Of a DNA stretch of 64,000 nucleotides, positions 1-12,900 are shown one piece after another. Made by a program: the position numbers and the translations under genes. The DNA comes from Carya illinoinensis. Lineage: Eukaryota > Streptophyta > Magnoliopsida > Fagales > Juglandaceae. Positions within the stretch are counted from its first letter, which is position 1. Every line of letters begins with the position of its first letter. The stretch is from the NCBI RefSeq assembly GCF_018687715.1, contig NC_056761.1, positions 10,953,001 through 11,017,000 on the forward strand, in the 5' to 3' direction. A model generated the notes under the pieces. The model saw nothing but the letters and a program-made list of their open reading frames with translations. It was not told where the DNA came from and did not search any database.

Positions 1-513
1 TATGAAGGTTTTAAATTTATGAAAAATTTGTACTTTTCATTAAATTTTGAATATGAATTTGATGAATCCAATTCTAGTACTCCAATAGGATGGAGCTGGT
101 GAAGGACGTTGTACTGCATGGTGCAGTAGAAAACCAAGCTGTCAAGCTTCAACCCTTTTGAGTTATCTCATATGTTCTTTCTTCCCCCTCCAAAGTTATA
201 GCTTCTTAGTAAATATAATGTCTATTTTTTTTTTCTGTTTTTAAATACGTATTTAAAATATATATATATAAGTAGACCATGAGTGGACTGCAAACCATAG
301 AATCCTTGTACAACGTAATACTGAAACAAAACATTTCAAAATGTTGGTGTCTAATAGTTGAGTGCAGCACAAAAGTCATTTTACATAGTCGCTGTGGCCA
401 AAGTGATCACAAACACCAAAGTCCAGTTACTCGTTGCTGTCGCCGGATAATTCATTATACCCATAGACATCAAAATCAAAATGACCATAGTCGGTGTCCG
501 AACCCCCATAAGA

Positions 514-3500
514 CTAGTCATCATAAAAAGATTCCATATCATGAAGTTCAGCATTGAATTCATAGTCATCCGTGGAATCACAGGGAGATCGCAAATCTTT
601 AATCCGCTCGGCACATCTTCTTTTTAAATTCCCAGTTAGAGTGACACTGAAGCATTGCCGTAGGTCAAGCGACTCAAGGTGATGACAACCATCAAGTATT
701 GCCTTCAAGCCATCATTAGTCAGCGTATTTCCAAAAAGCTGGAGGTGGCGTAATTCAGTCATGTTCTCTGCAATAGCAATTGCCTCATCATCACACTCAA
801 TGGGAGGACTTCGGTAGCCCAGGTTGTTGAATTTGAGTGACTTCAAGAGAGGACAACAACGGCCCACTGCTTCCAGAAGTTCTTCTGACAACGGACAGTA
901 TGAAATCGCAAGGTCCTCCAACAACGGAAGTTTTGCAGCCACTTCACTAAATCCCTTGATTGAAATTTTATAGCAACGTACAAGTCGAAGACGTCTGACC
1001 TGACTTGAACTGTTAAAATGACATGAAAGCGATGAACCAGCAATTATAAGATGACACGAAAATATAAGTCAATGGAAGAATCCCGCATCTCCAAATTCAT
1101 AGTTAGAATACAGTTATAAACCCCACTAAATAGATTGTGCACCGTATAAAAGAGCAAGAAGGATACCTTTTTGGCATATGCATGCCATACCTCATAATTC
1201 TTCATGGAGGGCTGCAATGTGGAGATATGCTATCTAATTTATATTGCATGCAGAAAAATGTGTTCCAAGGGAAAAAAAAAAAAAGAAAAAAGAAAAAAGA
1301 AAAAAAGATGAAAAAAAGATACGAATGTGTAGATTGGAACATTCTGCATCCATGGAGGGAAACATGCATTGAAGCCATCGGTCCAAGAGCCAGTGACTGT
1401 TGAATTACTGAGGCGCTGTGCCACAATAGACAAGTCAACTGAATAGGGAGGGAGGGAGGGACCACCAAAAAAAAATAAAAAGGTAGGCGGGGGTACAAAA
1501 GTTAGCCTAGTCGAACACGAGCAGTCTGCTCCAAGTTTGCAATTCATCCGTAGAAACCACAAGCTAGAGCTCATACTGGTACTCAACGTATATCTATGGA
1601 ACCATAAATGAATATAAGCTTATATTATTTTTTATTGGCACCGGGTATCCAAGAATAGTGTCCCGACTAAACCTAGGGGTGCATAGGCGCAATATAAACT
1701 TATATTATTTTAGAGATTTAAAAGAAATATTAGCATTTTTTAATAGTCTAAAACCCAAATGTACAGAATCACCAACAATGTTCCCCAAATAAAAAAGAGA
1801 TCTTTTGGGAACGAAGTAGTGCCCGATCAGTTTGATTTGCAGTTCTCAATTCCAATTTACAATGAGGTAGGTTGAACAAGTCTGTTGAACCAAAGCGTGG
1901 AAGATTGTTTGGAGAACCAAAAACTTGCTAATATTGTCAATAGATAATTGAATCCATGGGGTTACCAATGACACATGACACCCATACTAGCCAAAAGTAT
2001 GGGGCAATGTGGCCAAATTTGGTTTTATCCCCGAGCCAGGCTTGTATGCCACAACAAAATTGCCTAAAGATAAAAACTGGATCAATGTGGTTGCAATAGA
2101 TCACTCATCATGTGCAAGATTTACAAAACTGTTCACTCTATGCCTCCTTCCAACCCAACCATCCCGCACCCCAGTGGGTGTATGGTGTGGTGGAAAAGAG
2201 TTTTACAGGGGAACTCTAAATTCATGGCACTAGAAATTTGATCAAAGATGGTACACTTAAATTGAAAGCTTGGGTCACATACAGTCACCAGAGAAAAACT
2301 ATGTTTAGAGACTTTTTTTCTTATAAGTAATAAGAGAATTTTATTACCAAGTAAATAGGCATATCCCAAGTACATAGGAAGTATACAAGAGAAAACACCT
2401 AAATACAACCTAAAAACACCTAAACACCTAAATACACCTAAAAGAAAATCATGAAGTTATCTCAAATTCAATACAAGAGCCTCAGCCCAAATACACCAAG
2501 TACTAAAGAAAAACCCCCCAGTTCTCCCCTCGAGCATTCTCTATATTCAAAGCACCACCCATTCTTTTCCAACCATAAGCATCACATCAAACACGAAGGG
2601 ATCATCTTCCATATGGCAACACTATGATGTCTCCCCTTAAAACCTTGCTAGCATGCAAAAAGATCCACCACTTGCTTAGACATCACCCAAGCAATACCTG
2701 TTTGACCAAAATCTCATCCCACAAAGTCTTAGCCACCTCACAATAAAGAAATAGATGGTTGACAGATTCACTTTCTTTACTACATATGAAGCACCAATCT
2801 GCGAGAAATAATCCACGCTTTCTCAAATCATCCGTGGTCAAAATTTTTTGAAGAGAAACCAACCACCAAAAAAATGCCACCTTACCAGGCACCTTAGAGA
2901 CTTGATTGGAAACACCATCATTTTACATATCCACATGGTGTGACATCTTAGTATAGATCACTGGAATAGGATCATTCACATATCTGAAGGAGCTGTTAAC
3001 TATGGCTCCCATAAAACCTTTCATTTTTCTGAGTAAAACCATTAACTTTTGAGTAAGGGCTCGTTTGGCAATAGAGATGAGACACAGAAGTTTCAATATT
3101 CTCAAAACTTCTCATAATTTTATTCCCAAACATCACTCAAACGCAAAACACTTTTCAATATTAAATCTTAAACTTTTTCATCTAATCATTATCCAAACAC
3201 AAAAAAAAAATATATAACTTTTTCAAACTTCAAAACAAAATTACATTCAAATCATTTTTTAACTTTGCAATATTTTTATTCAACATTTTCTCTCTCCTTT
3301 CTCAAAACTCAATAAAACATCTTAAATCATATCATTTCACTACTATTCACAGAATTTTGAGATATTCCAAGTGTTCAAACGAGCCCTAAAGCTATCGTAT
3401 GACAAAGATGTATGCAAGACAACCGCAATTCAACCAATTTTCCTGGAATTTCATCAAAGAACACTTCAAACTCTTTTAAAGAGGTCATTTCCTACCATTT

Positions 3501-6041
3501 CAGGAAGTGGGCTTCTTTTACTTTTGTTAGAATCTTCGCCTTGGTAGATGTAACACCCCAGTCCCACATTGATAGACCAAACAACTCACATAGAGTGGGT
3601 AAATTACAAGATAATCGTGAGTGCTAAGTCCATGCTGGAAACTTACTAGATAAAAATGGTCTTAATACGTGATAGAAGCTTGTGATTAGTTTTTTTAAGT
3701 TTACAGCGCATATGTGAATAGCACTTTATGTAGGCCGTTTCATATGATATCAGGCCAACTAGTTAGGCCAGTCATGTGATACTAGAGTCATGTATGTCCT
3801 GAACATGACAAGGATGCTAGAATTTAAGGGGGTGAGTTTGTAACATCCAAGTCTACATCGAGAAAAGAATAACACAAAACCTTTTTACAAAATTAACTTT
3901 ATGGGAACCCAAAGTTATTTATTTATTTATAAGAGGGAACCCTAAAGTTATAGGCAATGAGGAAACAAATCCACCTTGATATGATGGAACAACCTATTTA
4001 TTCAAGGATTCCGAAATGTGCAAGACCTATAAAACAGGGAAGCTATGTTCACAGAAAATTCCTAATCACATAGAGTGGGAAAAGTTATAGAGGTAGTCAT
4101 AGGTGCTACTTACTAGGTGAAACTGGGTGTGTGTCGTGATTATAAGGAAGCTTCAAATTGACTAGTCTTTTTGGGGTCCCAGCACAGATGGGTAATTTCA
4201 ATAGAACTCAGATATTCGTAGCCATTGATGATCATCAAATCTACTATACAGATCACTGGAATAGGATCATTCACCAAAGCTTGCATACAAGTATTTGTTA
4301 ACTATAACTCCTATAAAACCATTTTTTGGGTAAGGCTGTTACCGTCAACTAATGCTATGACAGGGCACTGAAGTATAAGTCTGCTATTGGCCAGCAGCAA
4401 GGTTCACATATACACTTTAACAGGGCACAAAAATATAGCACAACAATCAAAAACTGATTGAACAGAGTGATTTTGATGTTTCTCTATTAACACAAAAAAA
4501 AAAAAAAAAAAAAAAAAAACGTTGTAATAGACAGCAAAAAAGACGTTTCAATGGGAATTTTTTTTATACTGCACAACAAGAATGCGTTGACCTATTCAAT
4601 TTGATATGAGTAGTTATTCTGTGTGGTAGAATTGTTTTTCACGCTAAAGCGTGAGTTCAGAAATGACTTTCTAATAGACTAAAGAGTGAGTTCGATCTTG
4701 TCTCGGTGAAATATACAATGGAGGTGGCTGCTGTCTCTCACAATTATCCAATGTGTCTTAAGATTGATATTGAATGTAGAGGTGGTTGCTGACCTATGGA
4801 CATGATTCCCACATTAGTCTAGTGTTGATTGTAACAGGATATTTTGCTGGGGGTTCCCACCCCCACTTTTTTGTATCTTCATTTTAAGTTTAATTTAATC
4901 TTATTCACAACAGGAAAAAAAAAGAAAGAAAAAAATCCATAACATTCAAGTAATTGGTAGTATCGTTACTGCAGTACCATTTACATGCGGAAGCCTCAAC
5001 CCTCCCCACCCTCAAGCACAATATTCTTCCCAAACAAGTTAGGAGTGGATGAGGGAAGGTCAAACTAAAATTGTGGCTAAAGTCAAAACCATGCCAAGCT
5101 TGATATCCCTACATTTGACAGAACCAAGCCAAACAATGGGGAAGAAAATTCAAAATCCTGAAAACCAACAACTTATGATTATCATGCTAAAACAAAGATG
5201 AAACCAGCAATGAAATTCAACAACCCAATCATTTAAATACTTGTCAAAATATTTCCATTAAGGAAACTGACTAACATCATACGCTAGACAAAGCATAGTT
5301 TAAACTCACATAATACGCTAGACAAAGCACAGTTTGAACTCACATATACCAATTTTACCAACATACTGGAAGTGCAAACCTTTTAAGTCAATAAAGTAGA
5401 ATGCGCAGAGATGAGAAAAATTTAGATTACTACAAGAATCTTCTCAGCCACTATGCACAAAGAGATGGGCAAAATTTTAACAACTAGAATACTCTTCCAG
5501 TCTTCCCAATCACGTTGGACTACAAAAGCCCAACAATATCACAACACAGCAAAGTTCCACCCAAAAATAAATTAAAAATGAAAAAAAAAAAAAAAAAGCA
5601 AAAGAAAGCATATATGTATATAAATACCAAAATCTTTGTTAGTCGTGTAATTAAAAAAAATCCGAAAAAATAATTAAACAGAAATAAATGGAAAAAATAA
5701 ATAAATTACCTCTCGGCAATGTAGTGGAGAAGCTTGTCCGTGCCAAAGTACTCGATGTTGATATCGACCAACTGGCCACGGCTGCGATCGACGGCGTGAC
5801 GGCACATCGTCTCGAGGTCGTAGGGCATATCCCTGAGGTCGCCGTGGTTGCGCATGTCAATTTTACGCCACATGTACGGGTCCTTGCAGAGGTTGCGCCA
5901 GAGCAAGCAAACCTTCTGCGCGCTAGTCAGAATCTCGATGGCGCCCAGCCGCAGGAGGATCGACGCCGTCACGTCCCGGGGAAGCTCCAGCCAATTCCGG
6001 AACTGGAATTGGGGGTGAGGAGGGGGGCGAAGAGGGTCCAT
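514..6041 (-). CDS. F-box/LRR protein, SKIP19/FBL23-like, copy 1 (two exons, truncated tail)
   Basis: Exon 1 is 6041-5710 and exon 2 is 1009-514, joined across a 4.7 kb GT-AG intron (donor GAGAG|GTAA, acceptor TTAACAG|TTC). The predicted protein is about 275 aa. Exon 1 encodes an F-box (RNWLELPRDVTASILLRLGA) followed by a CxxWRxxC..MWRKIDM linker. Exon 2 encodes leucine-rich repeats of the CC type (LRRLRLVRCY, LEDLAISYC, LKSLKFN, LRHLQLFGN, LESLDLRQC). Plant members of this family are SCF E3-ligase substrate receptors that bind SKP1/ASK through the F-box; the substrate here is unknown. The protein stops at TAG (514-516), where gene 2 reads TAT and continues about 47 residues, so the Asp-rich tail is missing. 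The intron holds LINE, MITE and TRIM relics. No expression evidence is available from sequence alone. Confidence 0.85.
2315..2893 (-). mobile_element. 5'-truncated LINE fragment (zf-RVT region)
   Basis: The minus strand encodes the zinc-binding domain at the end of plant L1-type LINE reverse transcriptases (zf-RVT). It starts with PGKVAFFWWL and continues with LTTDDLRKRGL, CFIC and ESVNHLFLYC (2683-2892). Decayed downstream coding follows, with a stop after the zf-RVT part. The 3' end reads into an A-rich tail (poly-T near 2313-2319 on the plus strand). The fragment is flanked by the direct repeat TTAGAGACTT at 2305-2314 and 2894-2903, fitting a target-site duplication of a 5'-truncated insertion. 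It lies in the intron of gene 1 and has an orthologous copy in gene 2. Confidence 0.8.
3057..3386. mobile_element. Tourist/PIF-Harbinger-like MITE (330 bp)
   Basis: Perfect 11-bp terminal inverted repeats, GGGCTCGTTTG and CAAACGAGCCC, bound an AT-rich non-coding interior. TAA flanks both sides (3054-3056 and 3387-3389), the 3-bp target duplication expected of PIF/Harbinger MITEs. It lies in the intron of gene 1. A partly deleted copy sits at the matching place in gene 2, so the insertion predates the duplication. Diverged relatives appear near 17026-17270 and 19400-19840. Confidence 0.85.
3549..4125 (+). mobile_element. TRIM-like small LTR element (candidate)
   Basis: A block starting TGTAACACCCCAGTCCCACA at 3549 is repeated in diverged form from 3839 (TGTAACATCCAAGTCTACAT). 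Both copies contain an ACATAGAGTGGG motif, and both reach an ACTTACTAG motif. A purine-rich run (AATTTAAGGGGGTGAG) directly precedes the second copy, as a polypurine tract precedes a 3' LTR. There is no coding capacity. The second LTR copy seems to carry an internal insertion and the outer ends are not sharp, so this is a candidate call. The same structure is present in gene 2. Confidence 0.45.
5281..5348. repeat. Short tandem repeat, 34 bp x 2
   Basis: Two adjacent 34-bp units begin ACGCTAGACAAAGCA and differ at a few positions. They lie in the part of the gene 1 intron that is absent from gene 2. Confidence 0.8.
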
Positions 6042-6376
6042 CGCGAGGTTTTTCTGGGAATGGCGGTGGGAATGTCGGTACGAAAAATAAGAAATGGTTA
6101 GCCCCTCCTTGCGGTGCTTCGCAGTTCTACCCCTATTAAATTTAGTAATTTTGAATATGTCCCAGCTTTTAGATAATATTTTCTATCAAACCACATGATT
6201 AAAAATAATAAAATTAACTATTAAAAGTAATATTAATATACTATAAATGCAATCTATGCATAATTTTTTGACCTCGTAAATATTATATAATTATGAAGAA
6301 ATAAGAAAAATCTATTTATATTTAATTTATTAACTTACTAAATAATATTTATTAATGTCAAAGACAGTCACGTTAG

Positions 6377-6990
6377 GCTCTAGCTATCCACTAGATCAAC
6401 CGTTCGGTCTGATTTGTAACTGGTTTGGTGTAGTACCAATTTTTAAAATTTGAATAACGGTTTAAACTGAACCGAATCGGTATATATATTTTTAATTTTT
6501 TTATATTATATTTAATTTTCATATTATATTATATATATTATATGCTAAATTTTTAATTAAAATAACATTAAATTCTAATTTTATTATTCAAATTTATTAA
6601 TCTTATGACATAAAATTGATATAACATTTTATGTAAATTAGGTACTACTTATTTTAATTATACTATTTTAATTTTATTATTTAGGTTTATCAATCTCACT
6701 AAAAAGTTAAACGCTATTTATACTATACTAATATAATTAAATATTAATGAATTAGTAATTGTTAATAATAAATACTAAAGTTTAACAATCAAGTTTAATA
6801 TTGAAAAAGTTATAATACTAAACTTATATAGTACTGCTTGTATAAACGATAAACTAAAAAATCGGACCGGATCGAGACTTGAAAAATCGAGAATGAATTG
6901 GTTCGTATCGATTCTTAAATTGTATATATTAATTCGATTCTAAAATTTATTTAAGATCCGACCGAAATAGACTTGGTATGCCCATACTAT
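6377..6990. repeat. AT-rich hAT-like MITE relic
   Basis: Two short CG-containing ends enclose about 500 bp of almost pure A/T. The left end holds a CGGTCTGA...GAACCGAATCGGT motif, the right end ATCGGACCGGATCGAG...CCGACCGAAATAG. This matches the general look of the non-autonomous repeats at 20825-21650. Terminal repeats and a target duplication could not be defined. There is no coding potential. Confidence 0.4.
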
Positions 6991-7280
6991 TTACTAAGTC
7001 AACTATTCAAGTGGCAAATAAATTAAAATAGTGATAAGGATATATATATATATTGTACAACTTATTGTATATAAGTTAAAAAGGGTGAGGTCTATGATAA
7101 AAAACCGCAATGTCAGAGAATAAAATGGTAGTGAATGGAAGAGTTCTAGTACTTGTGTTGCGGTCCATCCATTAGTTTGACCATTCTTCTTCGCCTTTAT
7201 TTCACATAATTACTAGAAAAATTCTTTCATTTATAATTACTTCAATAACTGCAATTGAAATATTAACTAATAATCTAATT

Positions 7281-8500
7281 TGTAAAGTATGTTGTAACGC
7301 CCTGTTACCTAAATCGTCTCCCAACAATATAATATATATACTTTGAAGGTTTTACAAACATAAATTCATTTATTCGAACTAAATATAGATGTTTCTTTAC
7401 AAAGATCCCAACATAATAATCAACAATTTACTAAGGCCCGGTTTGGATACTAGAAATATTTCATCTCATCATTATAATTATTTTAAATTTTCATACAAAA
7501 TATAATAAATAATTCAATTTTTTCAAATTTCAAAACAATAATAAAATTAAAAAATAATATTATAACAATACTTCATTAAACTTTTATCATAACTCTTCTC
7601 ATCTCAACTTACTATCTAAACAGCACTAGTCTCAGTAAAATTTCAATATCCCAATAAATCAAATAAACATAATAATAATAATATCCAATCTGCTTAATAA
7701 AACCCTCCAATAATCATGGTACCCTTAGGTACTCAATCCACTATCCTTGGCTAAACCTTGCCCCTACTTCATATTCTTGATTCCCAACCGAATGATCAAA
7801 TCAAATGAAAATATTGAAAGTGATTGAGTGAGTTATCAACAATTTAGTAAGCAGCGAATATATAGAATATATACTAGTATATAAACATGAGCTAGTATAA
7901 GATGCAAAACAAAACAGATTATCAAATTTTTAGAGTGAACTTCAAAAATTATTTATTTACAGTAATAAAACATCTACAAATTTATTTGGCATAAATATAA
8001 CTGAACAACATCATAATAAAACTTATTCCATGGTTAACCCCATAATAGGGTTTTGCAAACTCCGACAACCAACCAAGTAGAAACAGAATGTGAATTTTTC
8101 CTTTATTATTGTCGAAGCCTTAAGTGTGTACACATGAAAGACTATGCAGAATACCACTTTGTTTCTAAAGTGGGTGCACCAGAAATAGAGATGTTGGTAC
8201 TAACCCAAATAGAAGCCACAATTTTACATTCGTGGTAAGATCAGAACGGAACATAACTGAACCAGAAATAGAGATGTTGGTATTAACCAAAACAGATGTC
8301 ATAATTTTACACTTGTGGTAAGGTCAGAACGGAACATAACTGAATATCATGCTAGAGGTGTTTATAAGACGCAACATTATATAATAACAAAGTACTTAAT
8401 AGATACATATCATCTTTACATAATCATGCACAAGTTTTTCAAATTATATATTCACTCTTTTTATATAACTAAAAATAGAATGCCAAAAATTTGATTATAT
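7281..8500. other. Non-coding repeat region with LTR-like start and MITE-like insert
   Basis: No credible gene is present. From 7292 the text TGTAACGCCCTG resembles the start of plant Gypsy LTRs, but no second LTR or internal domain is visible. A foldback-type MITE runs from about 7437 (GGCCCGGTTTGGATA) to about 7630 (ATCTAAACAGCAC), with a degenerate inverted match between its ends. The remainder is AT-rich and includes the 83-bp duplication listed separately. Confidence 0.35.
8178..8343. repeat. Tandem duplication, 83 bp x 2
   Basis: Two adjacent units start ACCAGAAATAGAGATGTTGG (8178 and 8261) and both end GGAACATAACTGA. They differ at scattered positions. There is no coding role. Confidence 0.85.
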
Positions 8501-9845
8501 TTATACAAGTCATGACAAAAATATTTTTCTCTTTATACAAATATAAGAAGTAATGCAAATAAAACAACTGACGTTGTTTTTAAATTCTTCATAACAAAAG
8601 AGGGAAAATTTCAAACTAAACAGCGCCGTTTCATAGGGTGGGTTGGGCTTCTCTGCTGGCTTGAGCCCGATGTTAGGCCTTGGTGTTAAATAAGTGTTCC
8701 TAAATGACTCGGACATATTTTGAATTGCTACATTTACTTTAAAATCCATGTCAAAATAATATTTTTTTTTCATAGAAAATCAGAATGAAAAAACTCAAAA
8801 GCAATATATGAACAATAGGGTAGGGGCTGTATAATTAAAGAGCTGATCTCCTCCACGCTATTAAAGTTCATGGTTTAATGGTTCTTCAGTAAGTAGTTGA
8901 CATGTACTATGTCTTGAATTTGGCGGACATATATAATACCTTATTGTACATTTGTGGGATATTTACGTGAAAATTTAATTTAAGTAATTGATGGGAGTGC
9001 GTATGAGAATCTGAGGTGGACCATCATTGAGAGTATGAATTAATTTAAGTAAACGAAAACTGAAACCGCAACGATGGCATGGTTGTGTGTGGGGGGACTA
9101 CCTTTGGGATATAAGTATTATAATTAATTAAGTGACAAAATTCGTTTGTAAATTTCAAGAAAGAAAAGATATTTACAATTATGAATTGTTTAACCGCTTA
9201 TATGATTCTTGATTTTGTCAAGATTAACTACTTATTAACAATTCAAACGAACGCTTTAACAGTATTTTGGAGGTTCCTCCTGTTATAATTATGGCATTTA
9301 GTTAATCCTGTTCTAAGACCCCATCCTATGCAAGGCTCTCAAAATTAAAAGTGAGGCATTTTTTTATTTTAATTCTTTAAGAAAATATATAAACAGACAA
9401 TTTCTTTAAATAAAAATTTAAACAATCTCTATATTTTTCAATGTGTGCAAAGTCCCATGATACTAAATTTAATATTTAATACAAGAAATAATTTATATTT
9501 TTTTGTTAATTTTTTTCTAAAACCTTGCTAAGTTAAGATAGAAAATTTACAATGTGCCTCATTTTAAATTATTGTATTAAATATAAATTCAAAATTTCTT
9601 ATTTAAAGATTTTAAATAAAGCCTCATTTTATTAAAAATCTTGATATCAATTCAATATAATAATTTATATTTTATTATATTATAATTAAAAATATTCAAG
9701 TTTTGTCTTATACCTCAATTTGTATTTGTCGCCCTTGATTTCGACCCAAAAAAGGAGAGTTTTTCAAGTTTGATTCGAACATAATCAAGTCAAACTTGAC
9801 TAGGCATAACTCGTTCCTACTCGACTCAGTTATAACCCTACTAAT
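8500..9845. other. AT-rich intergenic DNA between copies A and B
   Basis: No gene is recognised. The stretch 9740-9845 (CAAACTTGACTAGGC...CTCGACTCAGTTATAACCCTA) resembles the end of a TAGGGGTG-type hAT MITE and abuts the left border of duplication copy B. Nothing else stands out. Confidence 0.5.
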
Positions 9846-9903
9846 ACTGAGACAAAACATTTCAAAATATTGGTAAAGTCATTTTACTTGCACCCACAAA
9901 AGG

Positions 9904-12900
9904 CTAATACATGTAAAATTCTCGGTAGTCATCAAAATCACCATAGTCGGGGTCATCGCTGTCGCTGGAGAATTCATAATGCCCATAGTCATCAGAAAAG
10001 TAATCAATGTCCGAGAACCCAGAAGGATAGTCATCATCAAAAGATCCGGTATCATGAAGTTCAGCATCGAATTCATAGTCATTGGTGGAATCACAGGGAG
10101 ATCGCAAGTATTTAATCCGCTCGGTACATCTTCTTCCCAAATTCCCAGTTAGAGTCACATTGAAGCATTGTCGTAGGTCAAGCGACTCAAGGTGATGACA
10201 ACCATCAAGTACTGCCTTCAAGCCATCATTAGTCAGCTTATTTCCAAAAAGCTGGAGGTGGCGTAATTCAGTCATATTCTCCGCAATAGCAATTGCCTCC
10301 TCATCACACTCAATGCGAGGTCTTCTGTAGCCCTGGCTGTTGAATTTGAGTGACTTCAAGAGAGGACAACAACGGCCCACAGCTTCCAGTGGTTCTTTTG
10401 ACAACGGACCGTATGAAATCTCAAGGTCCTCCAACAATGGAAGTTTTGCAGCCACTTCACTCAATCCCTCTACTGAAATGTTATAGCAACATACGAGTCG
10501 AAGACGTTTGACCTGACTTGAACTGTTAAAATGACATGAAGGCGATGACAAAATGAAACAGCAATTATAAGATGACACAAAAATAGAAGTATATGGAAGA
10601 ATCCCGCATCTCCAAATTCATAGTTACAATATGGTGACAAATCACACTAAATAGATTGTGAACTGTATAAAAGAGCAAGGATACCTTTTTTGCATATGCA
10701 TTCCATACCTCATAATTCTAGATGGAGGGCTTCAATGTGGAGATATGCTATCTAATTTATATTGCATGCAGGAAAAAGAAAAAAAAAGAGACGAATGTGT
10801 AGTTTGGAACATTCTGCATGCATGGAGGGAAACTCCCCACATGCATTGAAGCCATCAGTCCAAAAGCCAGTAACTGTTGAATTACTGAGGCACTATCAAC
10901 TGAATAGGGAGGAAGGGAGGGACCCAAAAAAAAAAGGTAGCCACGGGGGTGCCCCCGGGGGGGGGGGGGGGTTGGGGGGGTGGTGTTCACAAGTTAACCT
11001 CTGATTAGTCGAACACAAGCTGCTCCAAGTTTGCAATTCATCTATTAGAAAACACAAGCTAGAGCTCATACTGGTTCTCAACATATATTTATGGATCCAT
11101 AAATGAATATAAGCTTATATTATTTTTTATTTATTTTTATTGGCACCAGGTGTCCAAGAATAAAGTCCCGACTAATCCTAGGGGGTGCACAGGCCCAATA
11201 TAAGCTTAAATTATTTTACAGATTTAAAAGAAATATTAGCATTTTTTAATAGTCTAAAACCCAAATGTACAGATTCTTGACCAACGATGTTCCCAAGATA
11301 AAATAGAGATCTTTTGGGAACGAAGTAGTGCTCGATCAGTTCGATTTGCAGTTCTCAATTCCAATTTACAATGAGGCAGGTTGAACAAGTCTGTTGAACC
11401 AAAGCGTGGAAGATTGTTTGGAGAACCAAAAACTTGCTAATATTGTCAATAGATAATTGAATCCATGGGGTTGCCAATGGCCCATGGCACCCATAGTTAC
11501 CAAAAGTATGGGGGCAATGTGGCCAAATTGGGTTTTATCCCCGATCCAGGTTTGTATGCCACAACAAAATTGCCTAAAGGAAAAAACTGGATCAATGTGG
11601 TTGCAATAAATCACTCGTGTGCAAGATTTACTGGCCAAATTGGGTTTTATCCCCAATCCAGGTTTGTATGTCACAACAAAATTGCCTAAAAAAAAACTGG
11701 ATCAATGTGGTTGCAATAATCACTCATCGTGTGCAAGATTTACAAAACTGATCACTCTATGCCTCCTTCCAACCCCATCATCCCGCACCCCAGTGGGTGT
11801 ATGGTGCGGAGGAAAAGAGTTTTACAGGGGAACTCTAAATTCAATGCACTAGAAATTTGATCAAAGATGGTACACTTAAATTGAAAGCTTGGGTCACATA
11901 CAATCACCAAACCCCAAGGGGTTATCACTTCCTTCAAGGTCCAAGGTTCAACATCTCATGGGTGCAAACAATCATTTGGGGCCATACTCTCTAGTGAAAA
12001 GCCAGCGATTTAACTAGTTCCATATAGGGAAACTCCCAAGAGTACGGTGTACGGGACCGGGGTTTACTCTGCAGGGATGGGTCTGAAGGGCCATGTCTTG
12101 AAGAGGTTCCCCGAGATTAAAAAAAAAAAAATACAGTCACAACATAAAAGCTATGTTCAGAGACTTTTTTTCTTGTAAGTAATAAGAGAATTTTATTATC
12201 AAGTAAATAGGCATAGCCCAAGTACACAGGAAGTATACAAGAGCAGACACCTAAATACAAACTAGAAACTAAGAAAAGGCTAAAAGCAAATTATGAAGAT
12301 TATCTCCATTCAATACAAGCGCCTTAGCCCAAATACACAAAGTACTAAAGAAAAACTCCCAAGTTCTCAACTCGAGCCTTCTCTATCTTCAAAGCACCGG
12401 CCATTCTTTTCCAACCATAAACATCACATCAAACATGAAGGGATCATCTTCCATATGGCAACAATATGATGTCTCCCCTTAAAACCTTGCTAGCATGCAA
12501 AAAGATCCACCACTTGCTTAGGCATCACCCAAGCAATACCCGTTCGACCAAAAATCTCAACCCACAAAGTCTTAGCTACCTCAAAATAAAGAAATGGATG
12601 GTTGACATATTCACTTTCTTTTTTACACATGAAGTACCAATTTGCGACAAATAATCCCCACTTTCTCAAATCATCCGTGGTCAAATTTTTTCCAATAGAC
12701 ACCCACCGACAAAAAAATGCCACCTTACTAGGCACCTTAGAGACTTGATTGGAAACACCATTATTCTACATATCCACATGGTGTGACATCTTAGTATAGA
12801 TCACTGGGATAGGATCATTCACATATCTGAAGGAGCTACTTTTCAATTTAAATTTTAAACTTTTTCATCTAATCATTATCCAAACACAAAAAACAATACA

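Larger units (their letters stand above)
318..6363. repeat. Large tandem segmental duplication, copy A
   Basis: This segment matches 9846-19380 in the same orientation. It carries F-box/LRR gene 1, its long intron and a few hundred bases upstream of its start codon. Similarity begins near 318 (matching 9846) and can be followed to about 6363 (matching about 19380), interrupted by insertions and deletions. Copy A lacks the SINE, nested MITE, MULE and 2.2 kb insertion of copy B, so it shows the state before those events. It retains about 265 bp (roughly 5115-5370) that copy B lacks. Seen by eye; ends are good to about 20-30 bp. Confidence 0.9.

Noticed and set aside
2009..2233. Small frame (74 codons) repeated at 11465-11852
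   Set aside because: Duplicated because the intron is duplicated. No start conservation, no domain, and the copies differ by frame-changing indels.
5688..6101. 137-codon plus-strand frame over F-box exon 1
   Set aside because: It is the reverse strand of the conserved F-box exon, and the same shadow appears at 15311-15835. The minus strand has the domain, splice sites and start.
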